Assembly: GCF_003672135.1 (NCBI RefSeq)
Contig: NC_039518.1
Span: 3,286,001 to 3,350,000, forward strand
DNA from: Ooceraea biroi
Taxonomy: Eukaryota > Arthropoda > Insecta > Hymenoptera > Formicidae
Direction of reading: 5' to 3'
Length of the DNA stretch: 64,000 bases
This document shows, one piece after another, positions 36,074 to 48,800 of the stretch. The stretch's first letter is position 1; every line of letters begins with the position of its first letter. A model generated the notes under the pieces. That model saw only the letters and a program-made list of their open reading frames with translations, did not search any database and was not told the origin of the DNA. Made by a program: the position numbers and the translations under genes.

Positions 36074-36563
36074 GCAGGCTTCATCACGATCTTTTTCGTT
36101 TGACGTTGTTGTAGACGATCGATTTTTCGTCGCCTGTTATCATACGTTTCAAAAATGGATCATTTTCCTCACGTTTCAAAAGAGAATCGCAGATGTCAAT
36201 ACGCTAGTGAGATGAATTTCTTTGAGCTCATGGTACCCAAATATCGAGCTTACTAATGTATCCAAGTCGTTTTGAATGGTTTTCAACACTCGATTTCGAT
36301 GTTAAGATTCTCAGCAATCTCTCGTGTCGTTAAACGCCGATTGGAATCGATCAGTGCCTTATTTTGTCATCATCAATTTCGATTGGCCTTCCTGAGCGTG
36401 GTGCATCTTTCACATTAAAATCTGCAGATCGAAATTTAGTAAACCAATTTTGACACTGCCGCAGTTTTGAAGCATCTTCGCCATATATTGGGTTGGCCAA
36501 AAAGTAATTGCGTTTTTTTTATATAAATAAAAGGCGAATTTTTCATGGGAAACAAAAACTTTA

Positions 36564-37485
36564 TTAAACAATATATTGTCCATTTTGTTTGATTATCTTT
36601 TGCCATTTTTCAGGCAACTTCATGATTCCGCGCTCGAAAAAGTTCTTATCTTTTTCAGCAAAAAACAATTCCAACAACGATTTGATATCCTCATCAGCAG
36701 TAAAGGTTTTACCATTCAAGGCGTTTTGCAAAGAACGAAACCAATGGTAATCTGATGGTGCCAGGTCTGGCGAATATGGTGGATGTGGTAACACATCCCA
36801 TCCAAGCTGCAACAATTTTTCACGAGTGACCAAACTTGTACGTGGTCTAGCGTTATCATGGTGAAACACAACACCTTTGCAATTCGCCAATTCTCGACGT
36901 TTCTGTTTGATGGCATCGTTTAATTTATCCAGTTGACGACAGTATACGTCTGAATTAATGGTTTGATTCCTTGCAAGCAGCTCAAAATACACAATACCTT
37001 TAAAGTCCCACCAGACTGGCAGCATAATCTTTCTTTGGTGAATATCTGCTTTTCAAATGCTTTCAGCAGGTTCATCACGATCTTTTTCGTTTGACGTTGT
37101 TGTAGACGATCGATTTTTCGTCGCCTGTTATCATACGTTTCAAAAATCGATCATTTTCCTCACGTTTCAAAAGAGAATCGCAGATGTCAATACGCTCAGT
37201 GAGATGAATTTCTTCGAGCTCACGTGGTACCCAAATATCGAGCTTACTAATGTATCCAAGTCGTTTTGAATGGTTTTCAACACTCGATTTCGACGTGTTA
37301 AGATTCTCAGCAATCTCTCGTGTCGTTAAACGCCGATTGGAATCGATCAGTGCCTTTATTTTGTCATCATCAATTTCGATTGGCCTTCCTGAGCGTGGTG
37401 CATCTTTCACATTAAAATCTGCAGATCGAAATTTAGTAAACCAATTTTGACACTGCCGCAGTTTTGAAGCATCTTCGCCATATAT
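36564..37485 (-). pseudogene. Mariner B transposase, unit 2 of the minus-strand array
   Basis: Lacks the first ~36 codons. The N-terminal half is open to the shared stop after KRKRS (37075), with ITGDEKS present. The C-terminal half (37025-36564) is open and keeps HHDNARPRT and YSPDLAPSDYH. Only the segment between KRKRS and MLPVWWDF prevents a continuous catalytic domain. A partial third copy with further frameshifts continues to 36074. Confidence 0.88.
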
Positions 37486-37561
37486 TCGGTTGGCCAAAAA
37501 GTAATTGCGTTTTTTTTTATATAAATAAAAGGCGAAGTTTTCATGGGAAACAAAAACTTTA

Positions 37562-38576
37562 TTAAACAATATATTGTCCATTTTGTTTGATTATCTTTTG
37601 CCATTTTTCAGGCAACTTCATGATTCCGCGCTCGAAAAAGTTCTTATCTTTTTTAGCAAAAAACAATTCCAAGAACCATTTGATATCCTCATCAGCAGTC
37701 AAGGTTTTACCATTCAAGGCGTTTTGCAAAGAACGAAACGAATGGTAATCTGATGGTGCCAGGTCTGGCGAACATGGTGGATGTGGTAACACATCCCATC
37801 CAAGCTGCAACAATTTTTCACGAGTGACCAAACTTGTACGTGGTCTAGCGTTATCATGGTGAAACACAACACCTTTGCGATTCGCCAGTTCTCGACGTTT
37901 CTGTTTGATGGCATCGTTTAATTTATCCAGTTGACGACAGTATACGTCTGAATTAATGGTTTGATTCCTTGCAAGCAGCTCAAAATACACAATACCTTTA
38001 AAGTCCCACCAGACTGGCAGCATAATCTTTCTTTGGTGAATATCTGCTTTTCAAGTGCTTCGAGCAGGTTCATCACGATCTTTTTCGTTTGACGTTGTTG
38101 TAGACGATCGCTTTTTCGTCGCCTGTTATCATACGTTTCAAAAATCGATCATTTTCCTCACGTTTGAAAAGAAAATCGCAGATGTCAATACGCTAGGTGA
38201 GATGAATTTCTTCGAGCTCACGTGGTACCCAAATATCGAACTTACTAATGTATCCAAGTCGTTTTGAATGGTTTTCAACACTCGATTTCGACGTGTTAAG
38301 ATTCTCAGCAATCTCTCGTGTCGTTAAACGCCGATTGGAATCGATCAGTGCCTTTATTTTGTCATCATCAATTTCGATTGGCCTTCCTGAGCGTGGTGCA
38401 TCTTTCACATTAAAATCTGCAGATCGAAATTTAGTAAACCAATTTTGACACTGCCGCAGTTTTAAAGCATCTTCGCCATATACATGACATAACTTTTTAT
38501 GAGCTTGCACAGCGTTTTTCCCTTTTCGGAAGTAATAAAACAAAATATGAGGAAAATGTTCTTTTTGATTTTCCAT
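37562..38576 (-). pseudogene. Mariner B transposase, unit 1 of the minus-strand array
   Basis: Starts MENQKEHFPHILFYYF at 38576. The N-terminal frame stays open past the DNA-binding domain (TREIAENLNTSKSS) but ends at HLT near 38193 because a base is missing (CGCTAGG). The family-wide stop after KRKRS follows. The C-terminal part is open from 38023 to 37562 and keeps HHDNARPRT and CSPDLAPSDYH, so the second and third aspartates are intact here. Confidence 0.88.
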
Positions 38577-38763
38577 TTTGAAATCGACGGCAAACAAACA
38601 ATTGTTAACGAAATCGTGTACTTTCTTTTTCTAAAACAAGCTTGAACTGTGAGTTGTTAACCTACATAATGAATTTGCGGTTTAGAATGAAGTTAGTTAC
38701 ATTTGAAGACATGTATGTCCATCTATTGGAAAAAAACGCAATTACTTTCTGGCCAACCCAATA

Positions 38764-41700
38764 TATGTAAATAGCTTTAATCTACGAGTAATGTGATGTG
38801 TATACATGAGTCCGAATATCGAGAACTGATAATCTAAAATCGTTGTCTCTCGTTTGGTACCAATCCGTCGCGCGCTTCCAATTTTCATAGATATGTACGT
38901 GCACGTCTACTGGAGAACACTGACTGGCTGATCCAGTTTCGAATTTCGAGCGTTCACGGGTTCTCGGTAATAGATAAGCATCGACGAACGCGAGTGGCCC
39001 CGGTGATCGGTGATTACGCGAGCCGATCTATTATGCAATCACGGGGAAATCTCGCTTCCAGACCTCTCGGATTATCGCAATTGCGTGAGCGAGCGCAACC
39101 ACTCGTCGATCGGTGTAAAATCTATTAAAAAAAGAAGAAAAGAGTACCGGGCGGAGAGGTACGTAAATCGTTGCGCACAGATGATGATCGAATAAAAAAG
39201 ATTTTAGCTACTTGAGGATATGATCGGAAGCCGGAAGCCGGTGAGCGGCGCCGAGCGTGTTCGGTCAGCCGCGCGCACTCGATACATGATCAACTCTGGC
39301 GTAACGATCGAAGATGCATTCAACTAAATCATCGCACTCGAAAGGCGGTCCTTCGCGCGCAGAAAGAACCGCGAACCCGATCGTAAAAGTCTTGGGCCGT
39401 CTCGTCGCCTAGCTGCGCGAACGAAAGTAACGCCCGAGCAAACGTTACTTTCGTTTTGCGGGAAATGAACGTCTGTATCGATTACACTATCATCACTATC
39501 GCCTCGCGTGTGCGGGGGATGCGCGACTGGAACGCGCGCGGATCGATCTCGGGGTTCTCGGTGCGCGCGAGGTCTCATGTAAATTACACGTGTGTAATCT
39601 AGAAATCGCTGAAATTCCTCTAGTGACTAAATAACGCAATAACGTCTTTGAAAGTATGCTATAAACGATTATGTACCACATGCCACACTACCGACGCTCC
39701 TGAAGCTGTATTTAATCCCGTAGGAAAGAAAGAGAGTGAAAGAAAAAGAGCGAAAGAGAGGGAATGAGAGAGAAAGACAATTATGGGACAGGTTCGAGAG
39801 TTTCCGCAAACTAGTCCGTAATAATCTGCCATATAAGACGTATACGTGTTAAACGAGCACGCATCCTTCGTTCCTATACATGTACGCGTCCGCTTGTTCG
39901 CTGAATAAAATCGTCGAAGTAGCTCGGGGGAAAGGGTGAGAAACCCGGGCTTTGTCAGGGCTCGACGGACGTGATTCTACAACTTGCAAAACCGTTCCGC
40001 GCGTCGCCCGGTGCGCCGATTTTGATTTCGCGGTCTTCGAGCTTCGTATTTTACTCGTCGCGCGTGAGAGCGAGGAGGAAGGATCGAATTAATCGCGGCG
40101 CATTCCCGCGCATCGACGCGCACAGCCGCGGAGACGTCGCGCGATTCCAAAGTCGGCGAAACAAGATTCGCGCGCTGTTTGTCGTAAATGAACGTGCGAA
40201 CATCGCGAACTCGCCTCGTAGTTCTCCTTAGATTCGATTGATTTAGCGTGGCTACGAGCGCAATCCTGCTGGCGCGATCAGTTATCCAGCAGCGAGCAAT
40301 CGACACCCCCGCAGTCGTTCTCCCGCGCAAGAGGGTACCTAAACGAAGCCCTCAAAGTACGGTTTTCTTAATACTAATAGCAGAGTGCGTTAATGGGTAA
40401 GATTGTGCATACGATGTACTTCATCCTCTTTATAATGGGCTATTCGCTACGATAACATTGTGAAATGTCGAATTTGACGCGTAGCTAGGAGCGCAAAGAT
40501 AGCCTGTACATATTATGATATATATATATATATATTATCTAGGCATTGTAATATTACAATTAACTTTTATTATCATAGCTAAAATAGCTGAATTCACATG
40601 GTTAAACAAATAATAAATTTCTAAAAGTAAAAGATATTTTAAGGTTTTACTTTTAAGCTTGAGACGAGCAAAGTGATCTGTTCCTAAAAGTGTTGTACTA
40701 TACAAATAAGAGAGAGAAAGAAAGAAGAGAATGAAAGGCGCGATAAAAAGGTGGTCGGGAGAAAGGTGTAGACGGAGTAAAATTCAAAATTCAAAATTTT
40801 TATTAAGGGATGGGGGACGTGTATGTTATCCTTTTTGATAAAAGAGCGAAAAAGAAAACGTTTGTACAGAAATATTCCGGTTATGAAATTTTGTTATACG
40901 AGAAAAAGAGAAAGCGAGAGAGCGAGAGAGAGAGAGAGAGAGAGAGTGAAAGAAGCGGAGCGTCGAAAGACGCGCGGCGGTGATAAAAATAAAAACGCGG
41001 AGACGGTTTAAGAATCATGTGTATTTTCTTCGTGAAAATTGAAATATTCAAATAGATCCTTATGAAAAATATAAACATGAATATTACAAAACAATGTGAA
41101 TTGTATTCGTGAGTGTCATATTTCTAAGGAAGATAGATCCACGGGCGAATGTTTTATAGCAGTTTCCAGCTGAATCGCTTGTCTCTCTTCATCCGGTAAT
41201 TGCACAAATTGAAAATAGGTAAAAATAATAACCGCGGGGACAGCCATTTCGTAATCCGTGAAAGTCGCAGTCGAAAAAGAAAGGACAAAGACGCAGCCAA
41301 AAAGGAGTAACGTTGCTCTGTCACGAAGTAAATAAAAAAAGAAGCCCAAAATCACGAATCACAAGAGGAGGAAACTGCTCCTGAAACATTGCCCAGCGAA
41401 ACCAAAGTTCCTACTACGTTTTATAAAGTATATAGCCGAAACTGCGGGAAACTTGCATTGTAAATACGATGAACGCAAAAAGTTAAGCTAATAATCACGA
41501 TACAATCAGCAATTTAAACGACGCTAAAGTAAGCGACTCGCCAATCAATTGATTCGATCAGTGTCGCTCGGCGGAGAACATCGGTGTGCGGAGCGTCCCT
41601 ACGAAGAGAAATCAGCGCGAGGTCCTCGCGGGCTGCCTTCACGCGGAGGGGAATCGATTGATCTTGGCAGCGAAATAAACACAGTCGACGATTAAGCACA

Positions 41701-42132
41701 TAAGTATACAACTAAACTAAGCAGCCGTAGCTTTAGCTTGAATGTTAGCACCTAGGCACACACACACGATGTAACATTAAATTACGTATTTAAATGAAGG
41801 ACAAGAATCTTAGCCGTTAAGCGAATACCTGTGTAAAATCTAGTAGGTGTCCACAAGAATAAAATAAAAACATATATTGTGGTACAAACAACAAAAGTCT
41901 CGTGCCCGTCGCTGCTCTTCGCGAGTCTCCGACAGCCGAAGAAACGCTTCTTTTCGAACGAGCGTTCCTCGCGTCGCGCGCGCGCTTTTCGCTTTTCTTT
42001 ACGAGCACATCTCGTTGCAACGAGAAACGTGGAGAATTCGTTTCAGTTTCTTCTTCTTCTTCCTTTCGACCGCGACCCTAGAGCTGAATCTCAGCCTGAT
42101 TCACCGCAGACGCGCTTTCGGAGAAACTCCTA
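38764..42132. other. Host DNA with simple repeats, no gene supported
   Basis: Contains an AG-rich stretch (39722-39778), a short (AT)n at 40519-40535, GA repeats at 40700-40730 and 40917-40946, and CpG-rich DNA at 39220-40330. No splice-bounded coding segment was recognised. Much of this could be the original 3'UTR or downstream DNA of the UNC93-like gene, whose stop codon lies just beyond the mariner array. Confidence 0.4.
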
Positions 42133-42322
42133 TTGGGTCATTAAGTATGAAACTTTACAAATGTAAAAGCGCCATCTTTAACATTTGTTATCTCAAATTT
42201 GGCGCCAGACGTCAGTATCAGCTTAGGTTAGTGTGATAGATGTATGTTCGCTCTTCAAATGTCATATTTGTTTGTTCAAATATCTTCATTAGTTTTATTG
42301 GTCGATTCTTTTTTATAGAACT

Positions 42323-43339
42323 ATGGAAAAGTCCAAAATTCGTGTGATTTATGAATATGAGTTCCGCCGTGGAACCACAGTGTCGGAGACAGCTCGTAAT
42401 ATCAACGCTGTATTTGGTGAAGGTTCAACTACTAAAGCAACGGTGGGCGATTGGTTCAAAAACTTCAGAGATGGCGATTTCAGCCTCGCTAATGAGCCAC
42501 GTGGAAGACCAAAGACGAAGGTGGATAATGATCACTTGAGAGCCGTAGTAGAGTTCGATCCATCTCAAAGTACACGTGAATTGGCATCGATATTCAATGT
42601 TTCCATACCCACCATATTGGTTCATTTAGCTGCAATTGGTAAGATAAAGAAGTTGGACAAATGGGTCCCGCACGAATTGACCGATGCGCAGCAGGCGCAA
42701 CGTCTAGAGGCTTCACTTTCTTTGCTTTCCCGTCACAAAAATGAATCTTTTTTTAATCGAATTGTGACCTGCGATGAAAAGTGGATACTCTACGACAATC
42801 GTAAACGCTCACATCAGTGGTTGAACGCTGATGAACCACCGAGACATCACGCGAAACCCAACATTACACAGAAGAAGCTTATGGTGACTGTTTGGTGGTC
42901 CAGGTCAGGTGTTATCTACTACAACTTTATGAAACCTGGTACATCGATAACGGCTGAAGTATATTGCAAGCAACTGGACGAAATGATGCAACAACTTGCT
43001 ATTAAACAACCGAAATTGGTCAATCGGTCAATGCCAATCCTGTTGCATGATAATGCTCGACCGCACACTGCACGACTGACCGTGGCAAAGCTACGGGAGT
43101 TGGAATTGGAAACTCTCCGTCATCCACCATATTCACCAGATCTATCACCTACCGACTATCACTTTTCCGGAATTTGGACAACTTGTTGGTGGGAAAATTG
43201 TTCAATTCTCAACAGGCAGTCGAAACAGCCTTCCGCGACTTCATCGATTCCCGTACTCCTGGCTTCTATAGTAGAGGCATAGACCAACTACCACTAAAAT
43301 GGCAGAATGGTAGATAACATGGGCGCATACTTCGATTGA
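42323..43339 (+). pseudogene. Mariner A transposase, unit 1, late frameshift
   Basis: Starts MEKSKIRVIYEYEFRRGTT and is open through TCDEKW, LLHDNARPH and SPTDYHF. One base is missing at ~43163 (CACTTTTCCGG for CACTTCTTCCGG), which shifts the frame and gives a wrong C-terminus ending at 43282. A second, 2-bp deletion near 43308 (CAGAATGGTAG) is shared with unit 2. All three catalytic aspartates precede the shift. Confidence 0.9.
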
Positions 43340-43406
43340 AAATAAGTCATGTCCATGTGCCAAAAAATGCAACAGTTTATGTTCTATTTGTAAAGTTTCA
43401 TACTTA

Positions 43407-44384
43407 ATGACCCAATATGAATATGAGTTCCGCCGTGGAACCACAGGGTCGGAGACAGCTCGTAATATCAACGCTGTATTTGGTGAAGGTTCAACTACTA
43501 AAGCAACGGTGGGCAATTGGTTCAAAAACTTCAGAGATGGCGATTTCAGCCTCGCTAATGAGCCACGTGGAAGACCAAAGACGAAGGTGGATAATGATCA
43601 CTTGAGAGCCGTAGTAGAGTCCGATCCATCTCAAAGTACACGTGAATTGGCATCGATATTCAATGTTTCCATACCCACCATATTGGTTCATTTAGCTGCA
43701 ATCGGTAAGATAAAGAAGTTGGACAAATGGGTCCCGCACGAATTGACCGATGCGCAGCAGGCGCAACGTCTAGAGGCTTCACTTTCTTTGCTTTCCCGTC
43801 ACAAAAATGAATCTTTTTTTAATCGAATTGTGACCTGCGATGAAAAGTGGATACTCTACGACAATCGTAAACGCTCACATCAGTGGTTGAACGCTGATGA
43901 ACCACCGAGACATCACGCGAAACCCAACATTACACACAAGAAGCTTATGGTGACTGTTTGGTGGTCCAGGTCAGGTGTTATCTACTATAACTTTATGAAA
44001 CCTGGTACATCGATACCGGCTGAAGTATATTGCAAGCAACTGGACGAAATGATGCAACAACTTGCTATTAAACAACCGAAATTGGTCAATCGGTCAATGC
44101 CAATCCTGTTGCATGATAATGCTCGACCGCACACTGCACGACTGACCGTGGCAAAGCTACGGGAGTTGGAATTGGAAACTCTCCGTCATCCACCATATTC
44201 ACCAGATCTATCACCTACCGACTATCACTTTTTCCGGAATTTGGACAACTTGTTGGTGGGAAAATTGTTCAATTCTCAACAGGCAGTCGAAACAGCCTTC
44301 CGCGACTTCATCGATTCCCGTACTCCTGGCTTCTATAGTAGAGGCATAGACCAACTACCACTAAAATGGCAGAATGGTAGATAA
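43407..44384 (+). pseudogene. Mariner A transposase, unit 2, TIR-initiated, C-terminus cut
   Basis: Begins at the ATG within the upstream terminal repeat (MTQYEYEFRRGTT) and is open for 325 codons with all D,D34D motifs. The 2-bp deletion CAGAATGGTAG ends it at LPLKWQNGR, about 8 residues short of the normal end. It may be only mildly affected; activity is unknown. Confidence 0.85.
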
Positions 44385-44473
44385 CATGGGCGCATACTTC
44401 GATTGAAAATAAGTCATGTCCATGTGCCAAAAAATGCAACAGTTTATGTTCTATTTGTAAAGTTTCATACTTA

Positions 44474-45475
44474 ATGACCCAATATGAATATGAGTTCCGC
44501 CGTGGAACCACAGGGTCGGAGACAGCTCGTAATATCAACGCTGTATTTGGTGAAGGTTCAACTACTAAAGCAACGGTGGGCAATTGGTTCAAAAACTTCA
44601 GAGATGGCGATTTCAGCCTCGCTAATGAGCCACGTGGAAGACCAAAGACGAAGGTGGATAATGATCACTTGAGAGCCGTAGTAGAGTCCGATCCATCTCA
44701 AAGTACACGTGAATTGGCATCGATATTCAATGTTTCCATACCCACCATATTGGTTCATTTAGCTGCAATTGGTAAGATAAAGAAGTTGGACAAATGGGTC
44801 CCGCACGAATTGACCGATGCGCAGCAGGCGCAACGTCTAGAGGCTTCACTTTCTTTGCTTTCCCGTCACAAAAATGAATCTTTTTTTAATCGAATTGTGA
44901 CCTGCGATGAAAAGTGGATACTCTACGACAATCGTAAACGCTCACATCAGTGGTTGAACGCTGATGAACCACCGAGACATCACGCGAAACCCAACATTAC
45001 ACAGAAGAAGCTTATGGTGACTGTTTGGTGGTCCAGGTCAGGTGTTATCTACTACAACTTTATGAAACCTGGTACATCGATAACGGCTGAAGTATATTGC
45101 AAGCAACTGGACGAAATGATGCAACAACTTGCTATTAAACAACCGAAATTGGTCAATCGGTCAATGCCAATCCTGTTGCATGATAATGCTCGACCGCACA
45201 CTGCACGACTGACCGTGGCAAAGCTACGGGAGTTGGAATTGGAAACTCTCCGTCATCCACCATATTCACCAGATCTATCACCTACCGACTATCACTTCTT
45301 CCGGAATTTGGACAACTTGTTGGTGGGAAAATTGTTCAATTCTCAACAGGCAGTCGAAACAGCCTTCCGCGACTTCATCGATTCCCGTACTCCTGGCTTC
45401 TATAGTAGAGGCATAGACCAACTACCACTAAAATGGCAGAAGTGTGTAGATAACATGGGCGCATACTTCGATTGA
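44474..45475 (+). CDS. Mariner A transposase, uninterrupted 333 aa, TIR-initiated
   Basis: The only unbroken full-span transposase frame of this family in the window. It starts at the ATG in TTAATGACCCAATATGAA, where the first three codons (M T Q) come from the upstream unit's right terminal repeat. From residue 4 (YEYEFRRGTT) it is the normal protein, lacking only the usual first ~10 residues (MEKSKIRVI region). Expected role: binding the element's terminal repeats through the N-terminal helix-turn-helix pair, then cutting and pasting at TA. Catalytic motifs TCDEKW (first D), LLHDNARPH (second D) and SPTDYHFF (third D) are intact with 34 residues between the last two, as in mariners. It ends CVDNMGAYFD with TGA; AATAAA follows. 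Whether the shortened N-terminus folds and whether a promoter drives this unit are unknown. Confidence 0.85.
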   Translation: MTQYEYEFRRGTTGSETARNINAVFGEGSTTKATVGNWFKNFRDGDFSLANEPRGRPKTKVDNDHLRAVVESDPSQSTRELASIFNVSIPTILVHLAAIGKIKKLDKWVPHELTDAQQAQRLEASLSLLSRHKNESFFNRIVTCDEKWILYDNRKRSHQWLNADEPPRHHAKPNITQKKLMVTVWWSRSGVIYYNFMKPGTSITAEVYCKQLDEMMQQLAIKQPKLVNRSMPILLHDNARPHTARLTVAKLRELELETLRHPPYSPDLSPTDYHFFRNLDNLLVGKLFNSQQAVETAFRDFIDSRTPGFYSRGIDQLPLKWQKCVDNMGAYFD

Positions 45476-45607
45476 AAATAAATCATGTCCATGTGCCAAA
45501 AAGTGCAAAAGTTTATGTTCTATTTGTAAAGTTTCATACTTAATGACCCAATACAATTCTAGCGATCGAAGAGAGAACTGCCCGTAGCCCGAAGCGGCTT
45601 TTATGTT

Positions 45608-45867
45608 CTATCGATTGATCTCCTTGCTGTCCACCAGTTCAAAGTCGGGCTTCCCAGCGGCAGCGACTCTGTCCACTCCGCCGGACCACTCGATAATACC
45701 GTACCCGACCATCCCGGCGCACAGTATTCCGACCAGGAGATACAGCTTCGTACTAGTGCAGAGATACGGACTGTAGATGTACGTTATCACCGAGCCGGTG
45801 GATTCCCACAGGCGGAAGTTGGAAAAGGCTGCCTCTTCTCGGCCGGGAAACAGTATCCCGCTCAATG
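45608..45867 (-). CDS. UNC93-like terminal exon
   Basis: The acceptor is AGTTTGTTTTCAG. It encodes ALSGILFPGREEAAFSNFRL, then WESTGSVITYIYSPYLC, the last helix LYLLVGILCAGMVGYGII and a ~25-residue cytoplasmic tail ending DSKEINR, TAG at 45608-45610. The EAAFSNxRLWES motif is diagnostic of UNC93-like proteins. The mariner A array begins 56 bp after the stop, inside the presumed 3'UTR. Confidence 0.92.
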
Positions 45868-48800
45868 CTGAAAACAAACTCGCGAATGACTGTCGTCAAT
45901 TAGCGCTAAACGTCGGACTGCCGCGTTTAAAGCGCGCTTGAAGTGAAAATCATCGGCAAGCTTGCGGAAGAATAAACGATACAAATTGTTGTGCTATCGA
46001 TTGGTACGATGCTGTACCAATGGAACACAAAATACCCGTCGGTACGATCTTACGCGCCGCGGATACGCCAGGAAGCTTGACTCGACTATCAGTAAGTTTG
46101 CAACTGTTAACAACATCCGACACACTTAAGCGTGATTCACTGCACGATTGTGCGCTAATAACGAGCGATATTTGTATCGATCTGACATGATTAATGCTAA
46201 TAGTGATTAATTATACAAATATACAATATTAATTGTTAACAATAATGGAAAGATTTAATAATAAAAATTATTTGCGGAAGTCAGTATTAAATAATCATTT
46301 TCTCCTGTAAATCCAAGCGAGTATCCCAGTATTCCAGTATTATTCATGCGTTTTAACACATTTACTGCGTATCGGTCACCGGACCATCGTCGCAGTGATG
46401 TATTGAACTTTATAATTTTGCTTGTACAAGAGTCACTTGATAAGTCCATAGAAAATATATAAGATGGCAGCGAGAAAAAAAATCGTATACATTTATGAAA
46501 TTTATTATTATATAGAAGACATGAAAAAACTTGACCATCGTTGGACCAAGCATTGAGCTTGACAGAGATTATATTGAAAAATAAAAATGATTTTGCTCTA
46601 GAAAAAGAATTGTATTTTATATATTTTTTAAGGACTTATCAGACGACTCTTGCATTACGTACCGTTGACCTGCACCAGCCAGATCGAATCGCATACACCC
46701 CACAGACCCGATATCGAGAAGAAGACGAGACCTTGGTCAGGAGTCGGTCTCCAGCGCATCATGAAAATCAAGATGCTTAGGTGCAGGCAGAAGGCGAAGA
46801 TCATCACGGGCTTCCTTCCGGTTAGCTTCACGATGGATCCCGTGGCGAGCGCGGCTACGGCGTTCGTGATACCGAAGCAGATCATGACGTAGCCGATGTT
46901 GCTAATCCCCCAGGCGCAGGAAACGAACGACTGTGAATAAGAATACGAAATATATCGGGCTTTCCCGCGAGGAAAATGAAATGCTCCTTCTCGCTTGCCG
47001 CGAGCTAAGACTTTTATCTTATGCATATGTATGTTTCGCTCGATGCATCCTTGCACGCGGCTTACTAACTGCATTGTAATCGGCGAACAAGAAGGCTTGC
47101 TCCGCTCCGATGAACAACGTTATTGGCAGTATCAGAAGCTGGCTCCTCTCCTTCAGCAACTTTAATGTCACGGCCAGCAGTTTCAGCCCAGACTTGCCTT
47201 TCACTAAGCGGGCCCTGTTCCTGTCGTATCTGTAAAATAGAGAGAGAGAAATTCCAACGTGTGTCAAGAAACTCTCCCGCATGATTTATACGTATAATTC
47301 GCTGCTAATTCTCGATAAATACTAAGATAAATAATTTTATAAATAAATAAGAAACTTTTGAGTATCTTCAGCAAACCACAAGCATGAGATATTCTATTAA
47401 TATTACTATTAGGAGTGTGATTTAGTTTTGAGGGTTTTGCAACAGATGGCTGTAGTGTCAGTTTGTTCCAATAGCTGTTTCCCATAACTGTTGTTTCTTA
47501 CAGTGTTGACATTATCCATGACATTTAGCAGCATTATAGCAATAGATGCAATAACAGTCGTGTTTATATCATCGTAAAAATGCAACTTCCGAAACAGCAT
47601 TTTCGACATGCGTTGCTTTTGTTTTTTAATCAAAAGAAAACTACGGCTGACGGTTATAGAATTCTTGTGGAAACTTACGGATATTCTGCCCCATCAATTA
47701 AGACGTGTGAAGGACAAAGAACGCTCGGGACGACCAAGAAAGCTTGAAAATGCAGATTTGCGAGCATTATTGGACGAAAATCCAACACGATCCACTTCAG
47801 AACTTGCCAGAGCATTAAATGTTGATCGTACAACAGTTGCCAAACATTTACATGAAATGGGAAAAATTCAGAAGGAAGGGAAATGGGTTCGACATCAATT
47901 ATCGGAAAGTGCCATTTGAACATTTGCATTTCGTTGATCGCCAGGCAAAAAAAGAAGAGTCTTTTGTCTCGGATTGTTACTCGGGATGAAAAGTGGATCT
48001 ATTTTGATAATCCGAAACGCGGAAAATCATGGGTGGATCCAGGCGAACCATCAACATCCACTCCGAGACGCAATATTCACGGTTCAAAAGTAATGCTCTG
48101 TATTTGGTGGGATAGTGTACTATGAGCTGTTAAATCCGCACGAGACTGTCACGGCTGATCGTTATCGACACCAATTGTACAAGTTGAAGCAAGCATTGGA
48201 CCAAAAACAACCACCAATTGCGAGTAAACGACGGAAAGTGATTCTTCTTCGTGACAACGCTCGACCTCACGTTGCGTCATCAGTGAAAGAAACACTATTA
48301 GAGCTCGAATGGCAAGTCTTCTCCGGGCATTGCTCCATGCGATTATTATTTGTTCCGGTCGATGCAACATGCTTTAGAGGATACACACTTTCATAATTTG
48401 GAAGAAGTGCGAAAATTCGTCGACGAATGGATCAACTGAAAAGAAGAGTCATTTTATCGTGGTGGAATCCATCTCTTGCCAGAGCATTAAATGTTGATCG
48501 TACAACAGTTGCCAAACATTTACATGAAATGGGAAAAATTCAGAAAGAAGGGAAATGGGTTCGACATGAATTATCGGAAAGTGCCATTTGAACATTTGCA
48601 TTTCGTTGATCGCCAGGCAAAAAAAGAAGAGTCTTTTGTCTCGGATTGTTACTCGGGATGAAAAGTGGATCTATTTTGATGATCCAAAACGCGGAAAATC
48701 ATGGGTGGATCCAGGCGAACCATCAACATCCACTCCGAGACGCAATATTCACGGTTCAAAAGTAATGCTCTGTATTTGGTGGGATAGTGTACTATGAGCT

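Larger units (their letters stand above)
36074..38761 (-). mobile_element. Mariner B tandem array, three units, 3' end lost in a gap
   Basis: The left (5') terminus, the inverse of TTGGGTTGGCCAGAAAG, is at 38761 beside TA. Unit 1 runs 38761-37486. It joins at an internal TA to unit 2 (37485-36488), and again to unit 3 (36487-36074), which enters the gap. The junctions are the same as in the array at 19990-23255 (terminal repeat, then TATATGG). The terminal repeat at the first junction has one change (ATTCGGTTGG). Confidence 0.9.
42133..45551 (+). mobile_element. Mariner A tandem array, three units
   Basis: The outer ends are TTGGGTCATTAAGTATG at 42133 and its inverse at 45551, each beside TA. 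Unit 1 (42133-43415) is a complete element. Units 2 (43416-44482) and 3 (44483-45551) each begin with TA-TGAATATGAG, that is, transposase codon ~11 fused to the previous right terminal repeat. This is the same junction as at 14097. The flanks differ from the first array. It lies 56 bp past the stop codon of the UNC93-like gene, in opposite orientation. Confidence 0.93.
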
